From: Blastomyces gilchristii SLH14081
Taxonomy: Eukaryota; Ascomycota; Eurotiomycetes; Onygenales; Ajellomycetaceae
Assembly: GCF_000003855.2 (NCBI RefSeq)
Contig: NW_003101680.1
Coordinates: 4,504,731-4,568,730 of the forward strand
DNA length: 64,000 bases
Direction of reading: 5' to 3'
The position numbers were made by a program, and so were the translations under genes. Below, piece by piece: positions 44,464 to 57,200 of this stretch. How positions within the stretch are numbered: position 1 is the stretch's first letter; the number at the start of each line of letters is the position of its first letter. The notes beneath the pieces are model-generated. The model made no database searches. It was not told the origin of the DNA and saw only the letters and a list, made by a program, of their open reading frames with translations.

Positions 44464-46930
44464 ACAGGATTGATAATAAAAAACAGAAGAAGAGAGAGTT
44501 TAATAATAAGCTCTGATATCTCAACAGAAGTTGAAAACATATAATTAACTTAAGAGAAAAAGATTATACGCAGTAGATGAAAAGTGAAGAGTCTAATAAT
44601 AAGAGACTGAGTAGAGCTCTCTTTTCATTGATCAGTGTAGTTGTCAGTAAAAGTGAGAAGAATATGTTAATATTATAGTGTTGTATAGATAGATCTTCAC
44701 TGAGCTCACTTCACATCAGTAATACTATAACAGACTAGATCAGCAGAATATCAACATGTTGTTACGTTGAAATGGAGGCACTTCTCAATTGTGTGTCAAT
44801 GTTAATGATCTGACAGAATGTTGGATGTACTGCATCCTGAGCCCCTTTCCAACACTGAGGATGCATTGCTTTTCAACGCGAGAAGAGGATGGTAGTAGTA
44901 GTAGTATCATGGCCCGCATTGTTCATCCATCTAAATTTGAATGCCAGACATTGTTGAATAAGCCCCCACTTGTCTCTCCGCAGCGGTAGACGTCCGCTCG
45001 TACTATGTATGGATAGGGTATGATTTGGCCAAATATAAGATATCCATCCATACGAATAGCGGGGCGTCACTTTGAGCAAAAGCGGAAGCAAAGCAACCTC
45101 AGAATATGCCGGCAGACGGTCCTGACCAAATCTGCTCGCGGTACAGATTTTCGAAGGCATCCAACCCCCCTCTTACGACACGATGGAAGAGAAGGAAGGG
45201 ATGGTTGGTGGTGGTTAGGAGAAGAAATAATGGACGTCATTATTAATTGGTTAAATTATATGTCAATATCCGTGTGGAAATAAGAATCCCCGACCCGACC
45301 AACAGCAGCGACGAGGAAACGGAGAGAAAAAAGAAAACCACGGAAAATAAAACAAGCAAAGAAGAAAAATTTGTTCATCATCGTCATCAGCACATACGCT
45401 GCGTAGTCGCACCTTAAAAAGAAAAAAAAAAAAAAAACTCCCCTTTCTCCTGATTTCTGCTAGCTTTTGTGTGGTGTGGTGTGGCCGTCTCCCTCAAAGC
45501 GCCACACACCCCGTCATATTCATATAAAGCCCTTCCGGCCTAGCTTGCTCTTCATTGCAGCAAAAAGGAGAAAAAGAAATTACATCTTGCTTGATCCGAG
45601 TGTTTTGCTCCACGCGAAACATGACAAACGTGAAGAATAGGAGGGACCCGCAAAAATAACAAACACCTGCTCAACTGCCCGCTCACTGCCCATTGCACAT
45701 TTATCGCCCATTGCCAACCTGCTCGTCATCACAACCACAGTGGAGGAGAAAAGATAAGGGCATGTACAAGAGTATCTTGCTCGGCTGGTACGGGGAATTT
45801 GCCGAAAACAATAATAGCCTTGCATGGAATGGGAAATGGGAGTAGGGCGGTGCTAGCTCGCATAATAAGCAAACAACAAACGAATGTATATCCCATGAGG
45901 TGAAGGCGGAACCCCGTCAAATGCAAAATCAAGTGCCACCTCAACTAGAAAAAAAAAAAAAAAGGCAGAAAAACTTTAACAGGTTTAAAACAATCTCTAT
46001 ATGCTCATGGTTGATGCAAACGATCGAAAAGAAGAAAAACGAATGGAAGGGAAAATAACTAGGGATTAAGGGGAAATAAAAAAATAAATTGCGGAAAAAT
46101 TTCAATGAGCTATAATAAGCCCTCTCTTCTTTGTCCGCATATCCGCATCCCCCGCCGCCATACCGACTCTAGTTTGTACAGTACACACAAGTCCAACACC
46201 CATCCATGAGCGTAACGAACGTAATGCAAGGTTGAAAAAAAAAATGGTTCGCGCCATAACAATTATTTTTACTTCCGTGGATGTCCTAGTCGGACAATTT
46301 CAAAGCGCCCTTGCAGGAAAATGACAATCACGGAGAGAAAAAAAAAACAGCCTCCGCCAAATCCAACGTGACGGTCTTCCGAGTTATACCACAGTCTGTT
46401 TGAAGGATCCGATTTCCTTCAGGGGACATGGTGGAAGGTGAACCGCAGATCGTGCGCGTGAGAGGAGAATCGTGCCTGGGTGCTAGATAATGATACCCGA
46501 AAAGCGAGGACCCTAAAAATGCTATGACCAAAAAGGACCAGGGGCATATTTATTGGGAAACGAAAAATTCTCCGTTATAGGTCCGACGATCTATTGGTTC
46601 AGCTGGCTGAGCATGTGACCGGTAAACAAGGGCAACTAATTATCCGAGGGGTGATCATAGTAGGACTGATGGTAAAAATCCATGGAGGTGCTGTTGAGAA
46701 GCGAAGATAAGAAGGAAAAGAGGTATCCAAAATCATTAAAGTTAAGTATGTCTTTCGAAAAGTAAGTCGCTCAAAGCAGAAATAACAGGAGGGCTCCAGA
46801 ATATGCCGTGAGTCATTAATATAAATCCGCTATTACTTCAAAATGCTGTTGTGTTCTCGACAGGGGGGCGTTGCCAAGTATTGGTGGGTTTTTTTCGGGA
46901 AAGAGGATCATCGGAATGTGATTTTAAATA
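44464..46930. other. 2.5-kb gene-free region between the BTB relic and AUR1
   Basis: AT-rich DNA (44460-44780) is followed by mixed sequence with short poly(A) runs (45423-45438, 45947-45963). Short frames on both strands have no recognisable features. No RNA gene was seen. Confidence 0.5.
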
Positions 46931-48385
46931 TTAGCGACCTGCTTCGAGGTCTGAGTTGGCACCCAAGGTCTCGCCATCCCAGAGGGATTGAGCTTCATCC
47001 ACAGGGCTAAGAGATCCGGAAGATATGGAGGAAGACGATCCTACGGTCCATTCATCGGAATCGATGTGTAAATCGCCATGGAAGTTTGCCAAGTCATAAC
47101 CATGGTCGACTGGCGATTCTCCAACCTCCACATAATCATAGTCCCACCGGAACATCTTATCAGGCTGGACTCGTGGTATGAATTTGGACTTGGCAAAGTA
47201 AAACGAAACGGCAGCTAGGAAACCGCCACCAATGAGATCCACTGCGTAATGATGCGAAAGATACATCGTGGACCACCACAGCCAGGCGGTATACATGATA
47301 AAGGCGGGTCGAAGCTTGGGAAATATAAGGCTCAAAAATAGAGACTCGAGGGTCGCGTTCCCGGCATGCAGAGAAGGGAAGGCACCAAACGGCACAGGCG
47401 ATGCCGTAAAACCAGATGTATATATATCGATACCGAAAAGTTCATCAATCCGGGCCAATCCACCAGGTGATCCTGGTATTCCGTAATGTGCAGGAGCTAG
47501 TCCATATAGGTTCTCGTACCATGGAGGTGAGCACGGGAATAAAAATTGTATGGTGACGGCAGAAATGCACATGAATCCAAATGTGCGGGCGAAAATTGGG
47601 GTCATTCCAGGGGGTCCGAAGATAAATATTATAATGGAGCATATAGCGGGAGCCGCGTAGTGCATAATGCCGTATGGAACCCATGCTAATATGTCTAGGA
47701 AAGTATTCTGACGGGCAGAAAGAATATTGCTGAGATTGGCACCATAGAAGATATTTTCGAGTGCTGGAAGCACACGCACCCATATTGGCGGCCGCCAGTC
47801 GCTTGGAATAAATCTGTTTTAAAAGGTGTGGGATCGCGTCAGCTCGAATGCATCTCAATTGATACCATACATACACCATCGCCGCCGTCCTCAACGATAA
47901 AAGAAAAAAAGAAGTTTTTTTTTTTTTTTTTTTTCGGGGCAAGAAACATACTGGCAGGCATAGAAATAGATTAGCCAAGCAATAATAGGGAGAAATGGTA
48001 GGAAGAATTGGCAGCTGATCGGGAAAAGTAAAGACATTATCAACCCAAAGGCGACCAGGGTCTTGGCGAAGGGTCCAGGCGATTCAATGATGCAGAGAGA
48101 AAAGATGCCAACAAAGAGGAGTACGAGATATTGTCCATCATATACGCTCCACCGATGAGCCTGTAGAGTCTTCAGCGTGTCGAGGGGCGAGAAGGAGCTA
48201 TTAAGGGAGGTTATCGATGAGGACGGAGACACGCGACTTCGTAGCTTTGACCGAAGTTTTCGGCGCACGCGGTGGGGGAGAAGCATTTGTATGGACCGCC
48301 ATGGTATTACAATCTGAACTTTGCCGAAATAATTCTGCGAATTATCCTTCCATGATGGAAGCACAGGGTTCATGACGCCAGCCAT
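46931..48385 (-). CDS. AUR1: Inositol phosphorylceramide synthase catalytic subunit Aur1
   Basis: The minus-strand exons are 48385-47952 and 47813-46931, split by a 138-nt intron that contains an 18-19 nt T run as read on the plus strand; the product has 438 residues. The enzyme moves phosphoinositol from PI to ceramide in the Golgi and is the target of aureobasidin A. The N-terminal part has NSSFSPLDTLKTLQAHRWSV followed by helices. Exon 2 carries the family motifs GANLSNILSARQNTFLDILA, PCSPPWYENLYGLAPAHYG, and the PAP2-type catalytic segments FGAFPSLHAGNATLESLFLS and YLSHHYAVDLIGGG with both active histidines. The C-terminus is an acidic Ser-rich cytosolic tail. Length and motifs match filamentous-fungal AurA. 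Confidence 0.96.
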
Positions 48386-49774
48386 TATGGAGAAAGGCGC
48401 CGGAGCAGTCGAGGGAACGGGTACAAAGTTGGATGGTATTTAGTCGAGAAGGGCCTAGGTAGGTAGCCAGGGCGAGCGATCTACGGGCGATTAAGCACGA
48501 CGCAGAAGGCAGACGGCCAATCCGGGCAGCCTAGGAAGGAGCGTCAACGGCTGGCGAGGGACTATATAGCCCTGGGGAGCTGAAGGAAGGAGGAGGGAGT
48601 TCGAGGAAGTGAGGATCGCGGTGTGACCAATCAATCGACATCAGGGAGGGAAGGTTGACGCCGTATTGGCTGGGACAGGAGAAGAAGAGGAGAAGCACAG
48701 CAGGCTACTACTGACAATCAGGGCACGGGCGGAGAGGACGCGAGAGAGTGAGAGAGACGACATAAGGAAGAGAAGGAGAGAAAGAGAAGGGAAGGGGAAA
48801 AAGATGAGGTTTGACACTGGGTGAGAAAAGCGCCTGTGGCTAGCACGAGAGAGGATGAGGTTCGTTCGTTCTGTTCTGTGTACAGTGTATTGTATTTTTG
48901 GTATGGCGCGGGTACGGTACGGTGCACTGCGGCCGCTGGTTGGCCTAGCACGGGTTGGCGCAACATCTGTTGTACTCTGGTAGCGGGCTTGGTGCGGTAT
49001 TTTACAATACCGGATACAACCATACCCAAGCCCGGCGGATGAGGCGGAATCACCGGAGCTCGGGGTCTTTTTTTTTTTTTTTTTTTTTTTGTTTTGTTTT
49101 TTCTTTATTTCCTTATCACTTTCTTGATATTCAGATGATATTTATTACTGATAACCTGCAACCTGCATACAAAACTGCTGTGTCTCCTTCTCAGTGCTAC
49201 GAACGATGAGTTGCTGGACAGAAGCAGCACGATAATATCTATTTGTTCCCCAATCGCCAGCCAGCATTGAGGGCGGGCCCCTTGCAAGGCCTCGCCTCAG
49301 GAGTCAGGAGTCAGGACTCGGCACTCAAAAGCTCCTGTCTGGCGCCTCCGAGGAGACTAGAGAAAGCCGTCTCTGTGACGGGGGAGAGAAATGCGAGAAC
49401 TAGGCCAGTCCCAGCAACCGGGAACGGCATTTTGGCGTCCATGCTCAAGCTACGGATCGAGGAGTGCGGGCTCGCTGGCACGGGATCTTTGTATTCCGTT
49501 TCGTTCTGTCTGACCAGGCGCCGAATCCAGCGCTGTCAGCAAGAGCTAGCAACCGCTAGCAAGGAGCTAAGTTAAATGAGCTGCTTGGCAATGCAAGCCG
49601 TGCGCCTCCTTGTGGCTTTACGCGAGTTGTGAATCTGTGATAGTTCTGACATTTTTATACTAGACGGACGTACAGGTTTAACCTCTCCGCTTCTATTTGT
49701 TCAGAAAAAGTTTTCATAAAAAACGACCCAAGCTGCAGATCCTGATATCAGCGCTATTATTTGCACGATGTGGG

Positions 49775-49978
49775 TACGGAGTACAGAACATCGCGAAAGG
49801 GAGCAAAGAGACCCCGATGGCCGTGCTCTAATGTCTATGTACGGAGGATGGATCCTCCGTATTCGCGTATCTTGCCGGGTTAGAAGGGTCCGGTACACAT
49901 CTGGATATCTTTCTAGAGGTTAAGCAAAAGGAAAGTTGTCCTCCCTGAGTGCTTGTACTCCGTACAGAGTACTCCGTA
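49775..49978. repeat. Cluster of TACTCCGTA motifs with a 22-bp palindrome
   Basis: TACGGAGTA lies at 49775-49783. TACGGAGGAT-GG-ATCCTCCGTA is a perfect inverted repeat at 49840-49861. TACTCCGTA occurs at 49956-49964 and 49970-49978. The same nonamer occurs three times near 21.07-21.75 kb. Confidence 0.75.
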
Positions 49979-50874
49979 CAGAATATGTAGATGGGAAATG
50001 GGAAACCAGAAAAAGCACCCTTTCTGGATAAGGGCAGAAAATTTCGCGCAAAAATGAGTTAACCTAGAAAAAAAAAAAGCCAATTATTATAAAATAATGA
50101 CGCCCGTGTCACTAAATCCATCCAGTAATACACACCTGTATAGGCCAATACAGACCTGTCTTCTACGTAATAATAATATACCGCTTCTTGTTGTAACTTA
50201 TTTTATTGTTCTCACAGCTCGGTTGGTATGGAAGGGAGGAACGTGTGAAAGAGGAACATACGCTCCAACCTTTGATACTCGATGAATGGAGCAAAAAATC
50301 AAGTGACGATTCACGCATGATCTCATGACAACCTTTTGATAATGTTCCCTGTCTTGTTAGGATCGAGTTCTTGTCTCCACATCTCTAGTTACGGATTGCC
50401 CGGCTATGCAGTTACAAATCACACACAGGCTATTATTTTGCTGCAGCCCACAACGCGACACGACGAGACGGCGGACGACGACATGCGATGACCCAAAAGG
50501 GCAATTTCCTCGCATCCATGTCTTTGGTCGGTTTATCCGGGTTTCTCCCAGTTTACATCTGGTGGGTATTGTTCGGTGACTTGATAACCCAACTCAACTG
50601 ACCAACTCCTTCATGAAACATCTACCTCCGAGTGGTGTTGGTGGGTAATAAATAATGGTTACTATGCATATTCATGTACAGTACATGTACAGTACATATC
50701 TGCGCTGTGCTGGTTATGCATATAGGCGGCATCTTGATGTTCCCCATCCTCTGGATATGGATATGCGGGGAGGTTCTGTGTATCTACGCAGCTATCACTA
50801 TCAGATCACAAAAGGACTTCCATATGGGTATTTTGGCCTGTTCAGAACATGATTTACACACACCAACCACACGG

Positions 50875-50896
50875 CAGCAGCAGCAGCAGCAGCAGC
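50875..50896. repeat. (CAG)n microsatellite
   Basis: Seven CAG units in a stretch without a recognised gene. Confidence 0.85.
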
Positions 50897-52024
50897 ATGT
50901 ATAAGCAGGCCGACCGACCACAGGCAAGTCCCATGCAAATAGCGCATTGCATCTTTCCGGGGCGAGAATCTGCGCCGATGGTTGGGCACGTGCGCATCGA
51001 TCCCAGCAAGCTCGACACATCGCCAGGCCCAAGAACAACCCTCCCCCCTCCGTTCTCTAGGCGCTGAGTCGGATTGGGGATTGAGGGAATATGGGTGCGC
51101 AGTTTGGATGGTCGGGATATACAGAGCGCGTACCCCGGACCGTTGCGAAAACTTACCCCGTATCTCCACCAGTGTCAAACAACCCTTGGAGAGCGCGGGG
51201 CCCTCAGAAGCCGATCAGGTCTCACTCAATCTACTTATTACTTAACGCAATGTTCCTTGGATAAGCCTCATGGATATTTCTTGCCCAGGTAACTAGGTTT
51301 CACCCATCTGATGCCTGGTCACTCACCGCCTTATGTATGTGCATCTACACCGTATGTAGAGCTCCCTTCCCCCCCTCTGCTCCGGCGGGGCAAAAAAGGA
51401 GCAAGAACTTTAAAACCTCGAATGAATCAGACAGCGATAAGCCGGGCATGTACACTTCAGTACGGATTTTTGCGTCCTTCTTATTTGCTCCTTAAAATAG
51501 GCTCTGGACTAAAACAGAGGAGGGGTAATTTAGCAGATCTACGGGCTGCAGCGATTTCGTTCTGACTTGAACATCACTATTGCGGGGTAAGTAGACTTTT
51601 GCTAGGATAAACTGATGAACTCCACCGACATCATACTACATATATAGATTATGTTTTTGCCTATTATTATACGCTCTTCCCAGGTACATGTACAGTACAT
51701 GTCCATGCCCACGGGGTCGCCGGATAAGAGACGCCGAAAAAATACGGATGGAAATGCTTGCTCCAACGGATACCTCGGAGCAAAAAAAAAAAAAAAAAAA
51801 AGGTGCGATTTATCATCCGCTCCCTGGCGCGGGGGCTCTCCATCAGCGCACGCAGCAGCGATGGCAGTTCTTGGTAACTAGTTACATAGTATGCGTAGTT
51901 ATGCTTAGGTATGCTGAATGTGCTCATCGTACAGTAGCAGAGGCTAATAAGAAGCTCGGCAACCGCGGTGAGCAGCACTCTTCTCCAGGCGGAGCATTAT
52001 CAGAGACGTTTTTGCCGTGGTTGT

Positions 52025-52050
52025 TTGATATATATATATATATATATATC
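52025..52050. repeat. (TA)n microsatellite
   Basis: Eleven or more TA units. Confidence 0.85.
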
Positions 52051-53421
52051 CAGATCGATGGTCATCAACATCAATATTCGGCTTCTCGGATCGCATGTCA
52101 ATCAGGTACTTTAGTTGCTGGAGATCCTGTCTGTTTATCGATGCCCTATACAGTACCGGCCATACACATACATACCAGTTCATCTATGAATCTGACTCCT
52201 TAAATTTTCCAACTACCATTTCTTCATCATTTCTGCCGGGCATACATACATACAGCCTTAGTTACCTAGTCTTACCCGGCCGCCCCGATGTTGGGTGACC
52301 ATATTCCTTTCCGTTGTATGAGCCGACCAGAAAAAGAAGCAGTGACTAATTTGACGGGTATAAAACTAAAATGACGTTCGACGCGCCATAACCATACAGA
52401 GAGAGCTTTAACAAAAACGCCGAATAAAACCCGAACAAGACCGTCACCTCCTACTATTATTAGGTCAATAATATTATTCATTCCGTCATCCCGCCCCCCC
52501 CTATCATAATTATTTAATAATTATTATTATAATAATAATCGGTAGTTAATAAATGTTCAACCCGAACGAATCGGCCAGCGGATCAAAATAGAACGGGCCC
52601 GATGCTTCGTCAGCCACCCATGAGGGTTCGTATTCGCATCGGTTATGCGTAAATTCGAGTGGTTTGCGAATACGAAGCCGAGCAATGCCTGGTCAAAACA
52701 GATATTATTTATATATATGTCCATGGATGTCTATCCATGGCGCCCGTGTGCCTGATTACTCGGTTTTTTATTTTTATTTTTATTTTATTTATTTATTTAT
52801 TTATTTAAATTTTTGCTCAGTTTGATCAGGGGACCCTTCGTTTGTTGAAGAGTTTCAAGAACGGACAATGTTATCATGCCGACGTTGATGATGCCGTTAG
52901 TTTCAAAACACCAGATGATTAGTGACATCATGTCATGGGAGGAAGGGGGAGCGTTTCGAAACGTGCTCATGGCTCATCTGAGGAGAGAAACCAAGACGCG
53001 CTCACGATGGAGTAGAGTCGGTTATGCTTGGGCAAAGTTGGGGAGGAAGGATGGCACGGGCGGGCGGTTGGCAATAAGATCCAAGACCTGTCGTCGCGTG
53101 CCAACATTTTAAACTATACCAGGTTAAGGCTTCAGGGTGGGTGTTTGACATTCATAGGGCATTTATTCTCGAACTTGTTCTCCATATGTAAAGTTGACTG
53201 ACGAACAGTTTGGCTGAGTTGAATCATATCATTCATGCATGTATGTCCGGTTATTTGTACAAACCATATATAAGGAAAAGCAAAGGGGATATGTAAGAAA
53301 ATGGTCTAAAGAAGGGAAACCCGAAAATTGCCTCCTCCACCTATGAATCGAACCCTCGGTCATGTGTTATCATCCATGTTCCCTTCCTCAGCTCAAAATC
53401 TCCCCACCACTAGCCGACCCT

Positions 53422-54195
53422 TTAGGTACAATAGGAATCAATGATGGCCAAGCCAATGATTTCCGCCGCAAGTTTCTGCAGCTTCTTGTAATAGTTCTTC
53501 TTCTTCCGGCTTCCCTTTCCGCGGCTAAGTAGTAGCTTTGCAGCGTTCTTGTAACCACCAACCTCGTCAATGGTCTCCTTGAGCTTCTTTAGTTTCCTCA
53601 ACTTGCCCAGCTTAGCTATGACGGCGTAGTTCTCAACGATAAAGTAGGCAATAGCACCAGCGCACTTGGTGACACTCCATACATCATCCCACCAACGGGC
53701 GGTAATCGCTTTCGAGTGGCCCTTATGTTTCTTCAACCACTTCTCCGTCGCATCGGAGCCCTGTTCAAGCACATTATCCGGGATTTCGCTCATGAGCCTG
53801 AATGCCTCTTCGAGTTCTTGGGGGCTTAGTTGCTTGAGGTCATACTCGTCAATGTCGCCATCGTCGTCGATGTCAAAATCGTACTTGGAGTCTCTGCCGG
53901 GCTCCGGTTCGGGATCACGCTTGACAACGTTCTTGGTTGAGCCGAGATTGTTGCCATTGAATTCGGGGAAGGTACCGATTGTGGCAGCGTTACACCTGAG
54001 AACAGATGAATCACCGTGGGGAGGAGGTAGGGGATGAGGTGAGGCAGCATTTTCGGCTGAGTAGGCTTTTGTGCCTTTAATGCAATTTAGGAGTGGAAGT
54101 ACTGTGTATGTGGTACAAGGTAGGAGATCAGAAAGGTGTTTGCCTCTTGAAGCGGGAAGGGCGATCGCTTCTTGATCAGCTAGGTGACTTGTCTT
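53422..54195 (-). CDS. Orphan secreted-type protein with EF-hand-like loop, start unresolved
   Basis: The minus strand is open from 54195 to the stop at 53422 (257 codons), but the first in-frame ATG is late, at 53793. A mature-protein-like region runs GDSSVLRCNAATIGTFPEF, then VVKRDPEPEP with a Lys-Arg pair suited to Kex2-type cleavage. Next comes DFDIDDDGDIDEYDLKQLS, whose D-x-D-x-D-G-x-I-D-x-x-D pattern fits a calcium-binding EF-hand loop. The C-terminal domain has ARWWDDVWSVTKCAGAIAYF, a Lys/Leu amphipathic helix (LGKLRKLKKLKETI), and ends IIGLAIIDSYCT; its two Cys may pair. TATATAA sits at 54250-54256, upstream on this strand. An ATG at 54050 begins a signal-peptide-like MLPHLIPYLLPTVIHLFS, but in another frame. 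Either an intron was missed, or the gene carries a frameshift. The function is unknown to me. Confidence 0.5.
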   Translation of the reverse strand, partial: KTSHLADQEAIALPASRGKHLSDLLPCTTYTVLPLLNCIKGTKAYSAENAASPHPLPPPHGDSSVLRCNAATIGTFPEFNGNNLGSTKNVVKRDPEPEPGRDSKYDFDIDDDGDIDEYDLKQLSPQELEEAFRLMSEIPDNVLEQGSDATEKWLKKHKGHSKAITARWWDDVWSVTKCAGAIAYFIVENYAVIAKLGKLRKLKKLKETIDEVGGYKNAAKLLLSRGKGSRKKKNYYKKLQKLAAEIIGLAIIDSYCT

Positions 54196-54259
54196 CTAGC
54201 TGCTGCTTCTGATGAAAAGATAGAGCTTTCGAGGGTGAAAGAAGCATCCTTATATAGCT

Positions 54260-57200
54260 TTTCTCGCGATATTGGAGCAGAGAGTGTAGTTCTCTTCGCA
54301 CCTTCTTCCCGTCCCCTGAATTGTGATATCCAAAGCAGATACGAGACTCTGCCTCAAACTAATCCCAACTCCAATTCCATCTCATGAAGCTATTCGTGAC
54401 GACATATAGAGGTATCGTATTGACCCCATTTCTTTGCAAGGTGGACCAATCTCCACTAAAGAAGTAGAAATGAAATCTCCACAACATTCAAGAAAAAACA
54501 AAAAACAAAAAGGAAAAAAGAAAAACAAAAATGAGAGACATTACTCTTGAAAGTCAAAAGCAAGAATTAACAGCGCAGCACTGCCTCGATTATGCAGTTC
54601 GCGTCCATCATAAAACATCATTTTTGGTGCCTGTCCCTGGACGCCGAGAAGTTGAACGGGGCTATACTTCCAAGATGCTCCCATTGTTCGATGTTCTTGA
54701 AGCAGGAAAGCTGCACCTGGCGATGATCGCTCTCGATCGGGGCTCGTATCTTGCTCAAAGAAGTAACGATTATCTTAAGGACAGCACCAAAAAGGGGGAT
54801 GGCCAAGGTTTTATACGATGGCCAGTCTTCGCGATCGCCAAGTTCCTGCCGCTTTCGGAACAACTGAGCTTGACAAAAGCTCGATTGGTTTGGCGGGAAG
54901 TGTTCATGCATGAAACAGCGTGCTAAGCGGCGCCTGCTGCCCGTAATGTGGGGGGATGGGATGGAGCATGGCACTCACTCCCCCACGATCGCCTATCCAA
55001 GCCACCTGGACTAACCCGATGTGGTAGCTGACAGCATGATCTTGCATCCAAGTCGAAGTTTGCAACGCGAAAAGTGGAAAATGTAGATAAAAATAAGTCA
55101 GTGTAAAATAGTATGGCTGTCATTTGTCAAGAATGATTTGATCTTCGTTGTGTGTTCAAGCTCATGGTGGAATCTGTCAATGCTCAGCCTTCCTCACTAA
55201 GTGACTGCAAGCACTTATTAGTCTCTTGGTTTTGCTTCCTCGAAGGTGCTTTGCTGCGAGACGCGTTAAATTAAAGGGGTGTCTGAATTTCTTGTCCTCT
55301 GATAATATAATCGAACATAACGAGGCAGGAGGCAGAACAGCACCAAGAACAGGAAATGCAGTGGTTGGTCCGCTCCAAGCTGCTTAATAGGTGGAGCAAA
55401 CTCGAAACACCGACATAGAGTCGTTCGCCTCCACATTCTCGATAGTTCGCTGTTAACCGAATGCCTCTCATATCTGATGACATAGTCGTCCCTGCTAACC
55501 TGTCAATTCATCATCCCAGCCGAGATTCCTATTTTTACCTTCCTCTTTTAGCTCGCCCAGCGGCGATCTTCACATTTTCCGCTTGTGTCTCGCTTTCATC
55601 CGCAAGATTTTTCAGGAATTTGGTTTCCGGTTTCCCATATCCCGGTCCTTCAAAGCCAGATCATTTGCTCTTGCGAGTTGCCCTACAAGACGGCGTTGGG
55701 GCGTTTCCATGGCCAGCATCATTGGTAGCTAAAATTTTAACAACCTCCGTTTTGAAGAATCATACAACTATGTTCCATAGCCGTGTTTCTAATTTTGATC
55801 GGGGCATTTCTGATGCTTTGCGCCGTGTGGACGAAATGTTCCTAAGACCTTAGACATTGGTGCACTGTTCAAGCTCAAGGGAAGACATCAACTCGAAATT
55901 GTGGATGTCACCCTCCTCCCAGTCGTTTGGATCTTTCGTCCTCTGTAAAAGAAGTATAAGGGGTAAGATTCTCATCGACCATGTCCAACCAACTATGACG
56001 ATCTCTTCGGTAAATATTTCCAGCTCCTAGGATATTCTAAGAGCGGATGATGGCCCTTTATGATTCATGCGATAGTCCGGATGCTCCTGGGGCCAGGAGG
56101 ACTTCAAAGGCGCAATCAGAGGGCAACATCTCAATGGCTGAGAATATCTTGCCCACGCTTAGGTCCACCAATCATAGATATTCTTCGCAAATTTGTACTC
56201 CATCCACTTTTCCATTCTAGCCTTAGAAGTGAAGTGGAAGGAACGGATAGGTTGCCTGTAGTGGTGACCTTCTGCCCCTCAACAATGGGGTAATGGCGCT
56301 AGATTCTCACTGCCCTATACCCATGCGAAATTAGGAAAGCTAAGATTTCCCGGTGAAGCTCATATTCATGTTTCGCTGGCAGAATAGGTTCTACAACTGC
56401 TCTGATTGCAAGGGCTACGATGTGAGCCTTCTGTCGGTCCGCTAGTTAAGTGCTGCATTCATTTAGCATGTTAAGAATGCAAAGTACATGTAGTACGTAG
56501 CCGTAAATAAAGATGTCTTCAGAATATCGCACAGAAACAGGCTCTATTTTGCGGGGTTGATCTTCCGTGGATGCCGAACGCTTGAAACCCATAGCATAGT
56601 TAGACCACGGGCGAGGGCTCGATGGTAGGCATAGAATTATTTCAGTATTCGTTGACACTCAACGAAAACGTCCACAGTCTCGGCACGCATTGCAAATGTC
56701 TTCGCCAATAGGGAGATCAGTCGAGCAATACTTTAAATGACCTGGCTTCCTCGTTGCCTTGCAACTGCTGGCAAAGCATTGCAAATGTATCGAATCTACC
56801 AGAACAGTCTGCTCATTCTCAAGCAAGGTTCCGCAGGGACACTTGCCTGCATCGTCAACGCTCAACTCCGACGTACACGTATAACTAGGTTCCCATGGTT
56901 TCAAGAAGAAGCTCATACCGTGGATATTGTAAGGTATGTAGGTATGTATGTTCCTTCCTTGGTTTTTGGTCGCTTGGGATACCACTTGAAATATCATCGA
57001 GGTCCATTTCAGGATCAAGAGAGAACGGTGACCCCCTTTTCCTGCAAGTAGGGAACTAATCGTGGCGCAAAGTATTCTTGGGATCAAACCCGTTCCTTCT
57101 TCTGACAATAATGCTCTCTCGATGGGATCCGCTTGGAGGCTTCTGTCTGGTGCGGAGCATGTACGCTGCGTAGGTAATAGGCGCGAGCGCTGTGCTAGCG

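Larger units (their letters stand above)
48386..53421. other. 5-kb gene-poor accessory region upstream of AUR1
   Basis: The first 700 nt, GA/CT-rich on the gene strand, probably hold the AUR1 promoter and leader. The rest has no recognisable gene. It contains a poly(T) run (49071-49090), TACTCCGTA-type motifs and a palindrome (49775-49978), a (CAG)n tract at 50875-50896, GTACATGTAC palindromes, a (TA)n tract at 52028-52049, and AT-rich DNA at 52500-52560 and 52760-52815. Confidence 0.5.

Noticed and set aside
44450..44780. AT-rich block considered as a repeat-induced-mutation transposon relic or solo LTR
   Set aside because: No terminal repeats, target-site duplication or transposon protein could be identified by eye.
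53340..53410. Possible tRNA on the minus strand (GGTTCGATTC T-loop-like sequence)
   Set aside because: The flanking bases do not form a T stem and no acceptor or anticodon arm could be paired.
54531..54926. 131-codon frame on the plus strand
   Set aside because: No recognisable domain, no repeat or splice support; kept only as an unassigned frame.
56659..57108. 149-codon Cys-containing frame on the minus strand
   Set aside because: The Cys spacing (CRDC, CPC) is suggestive, but no known zinc-finger pattern or neighbouring exon was found.
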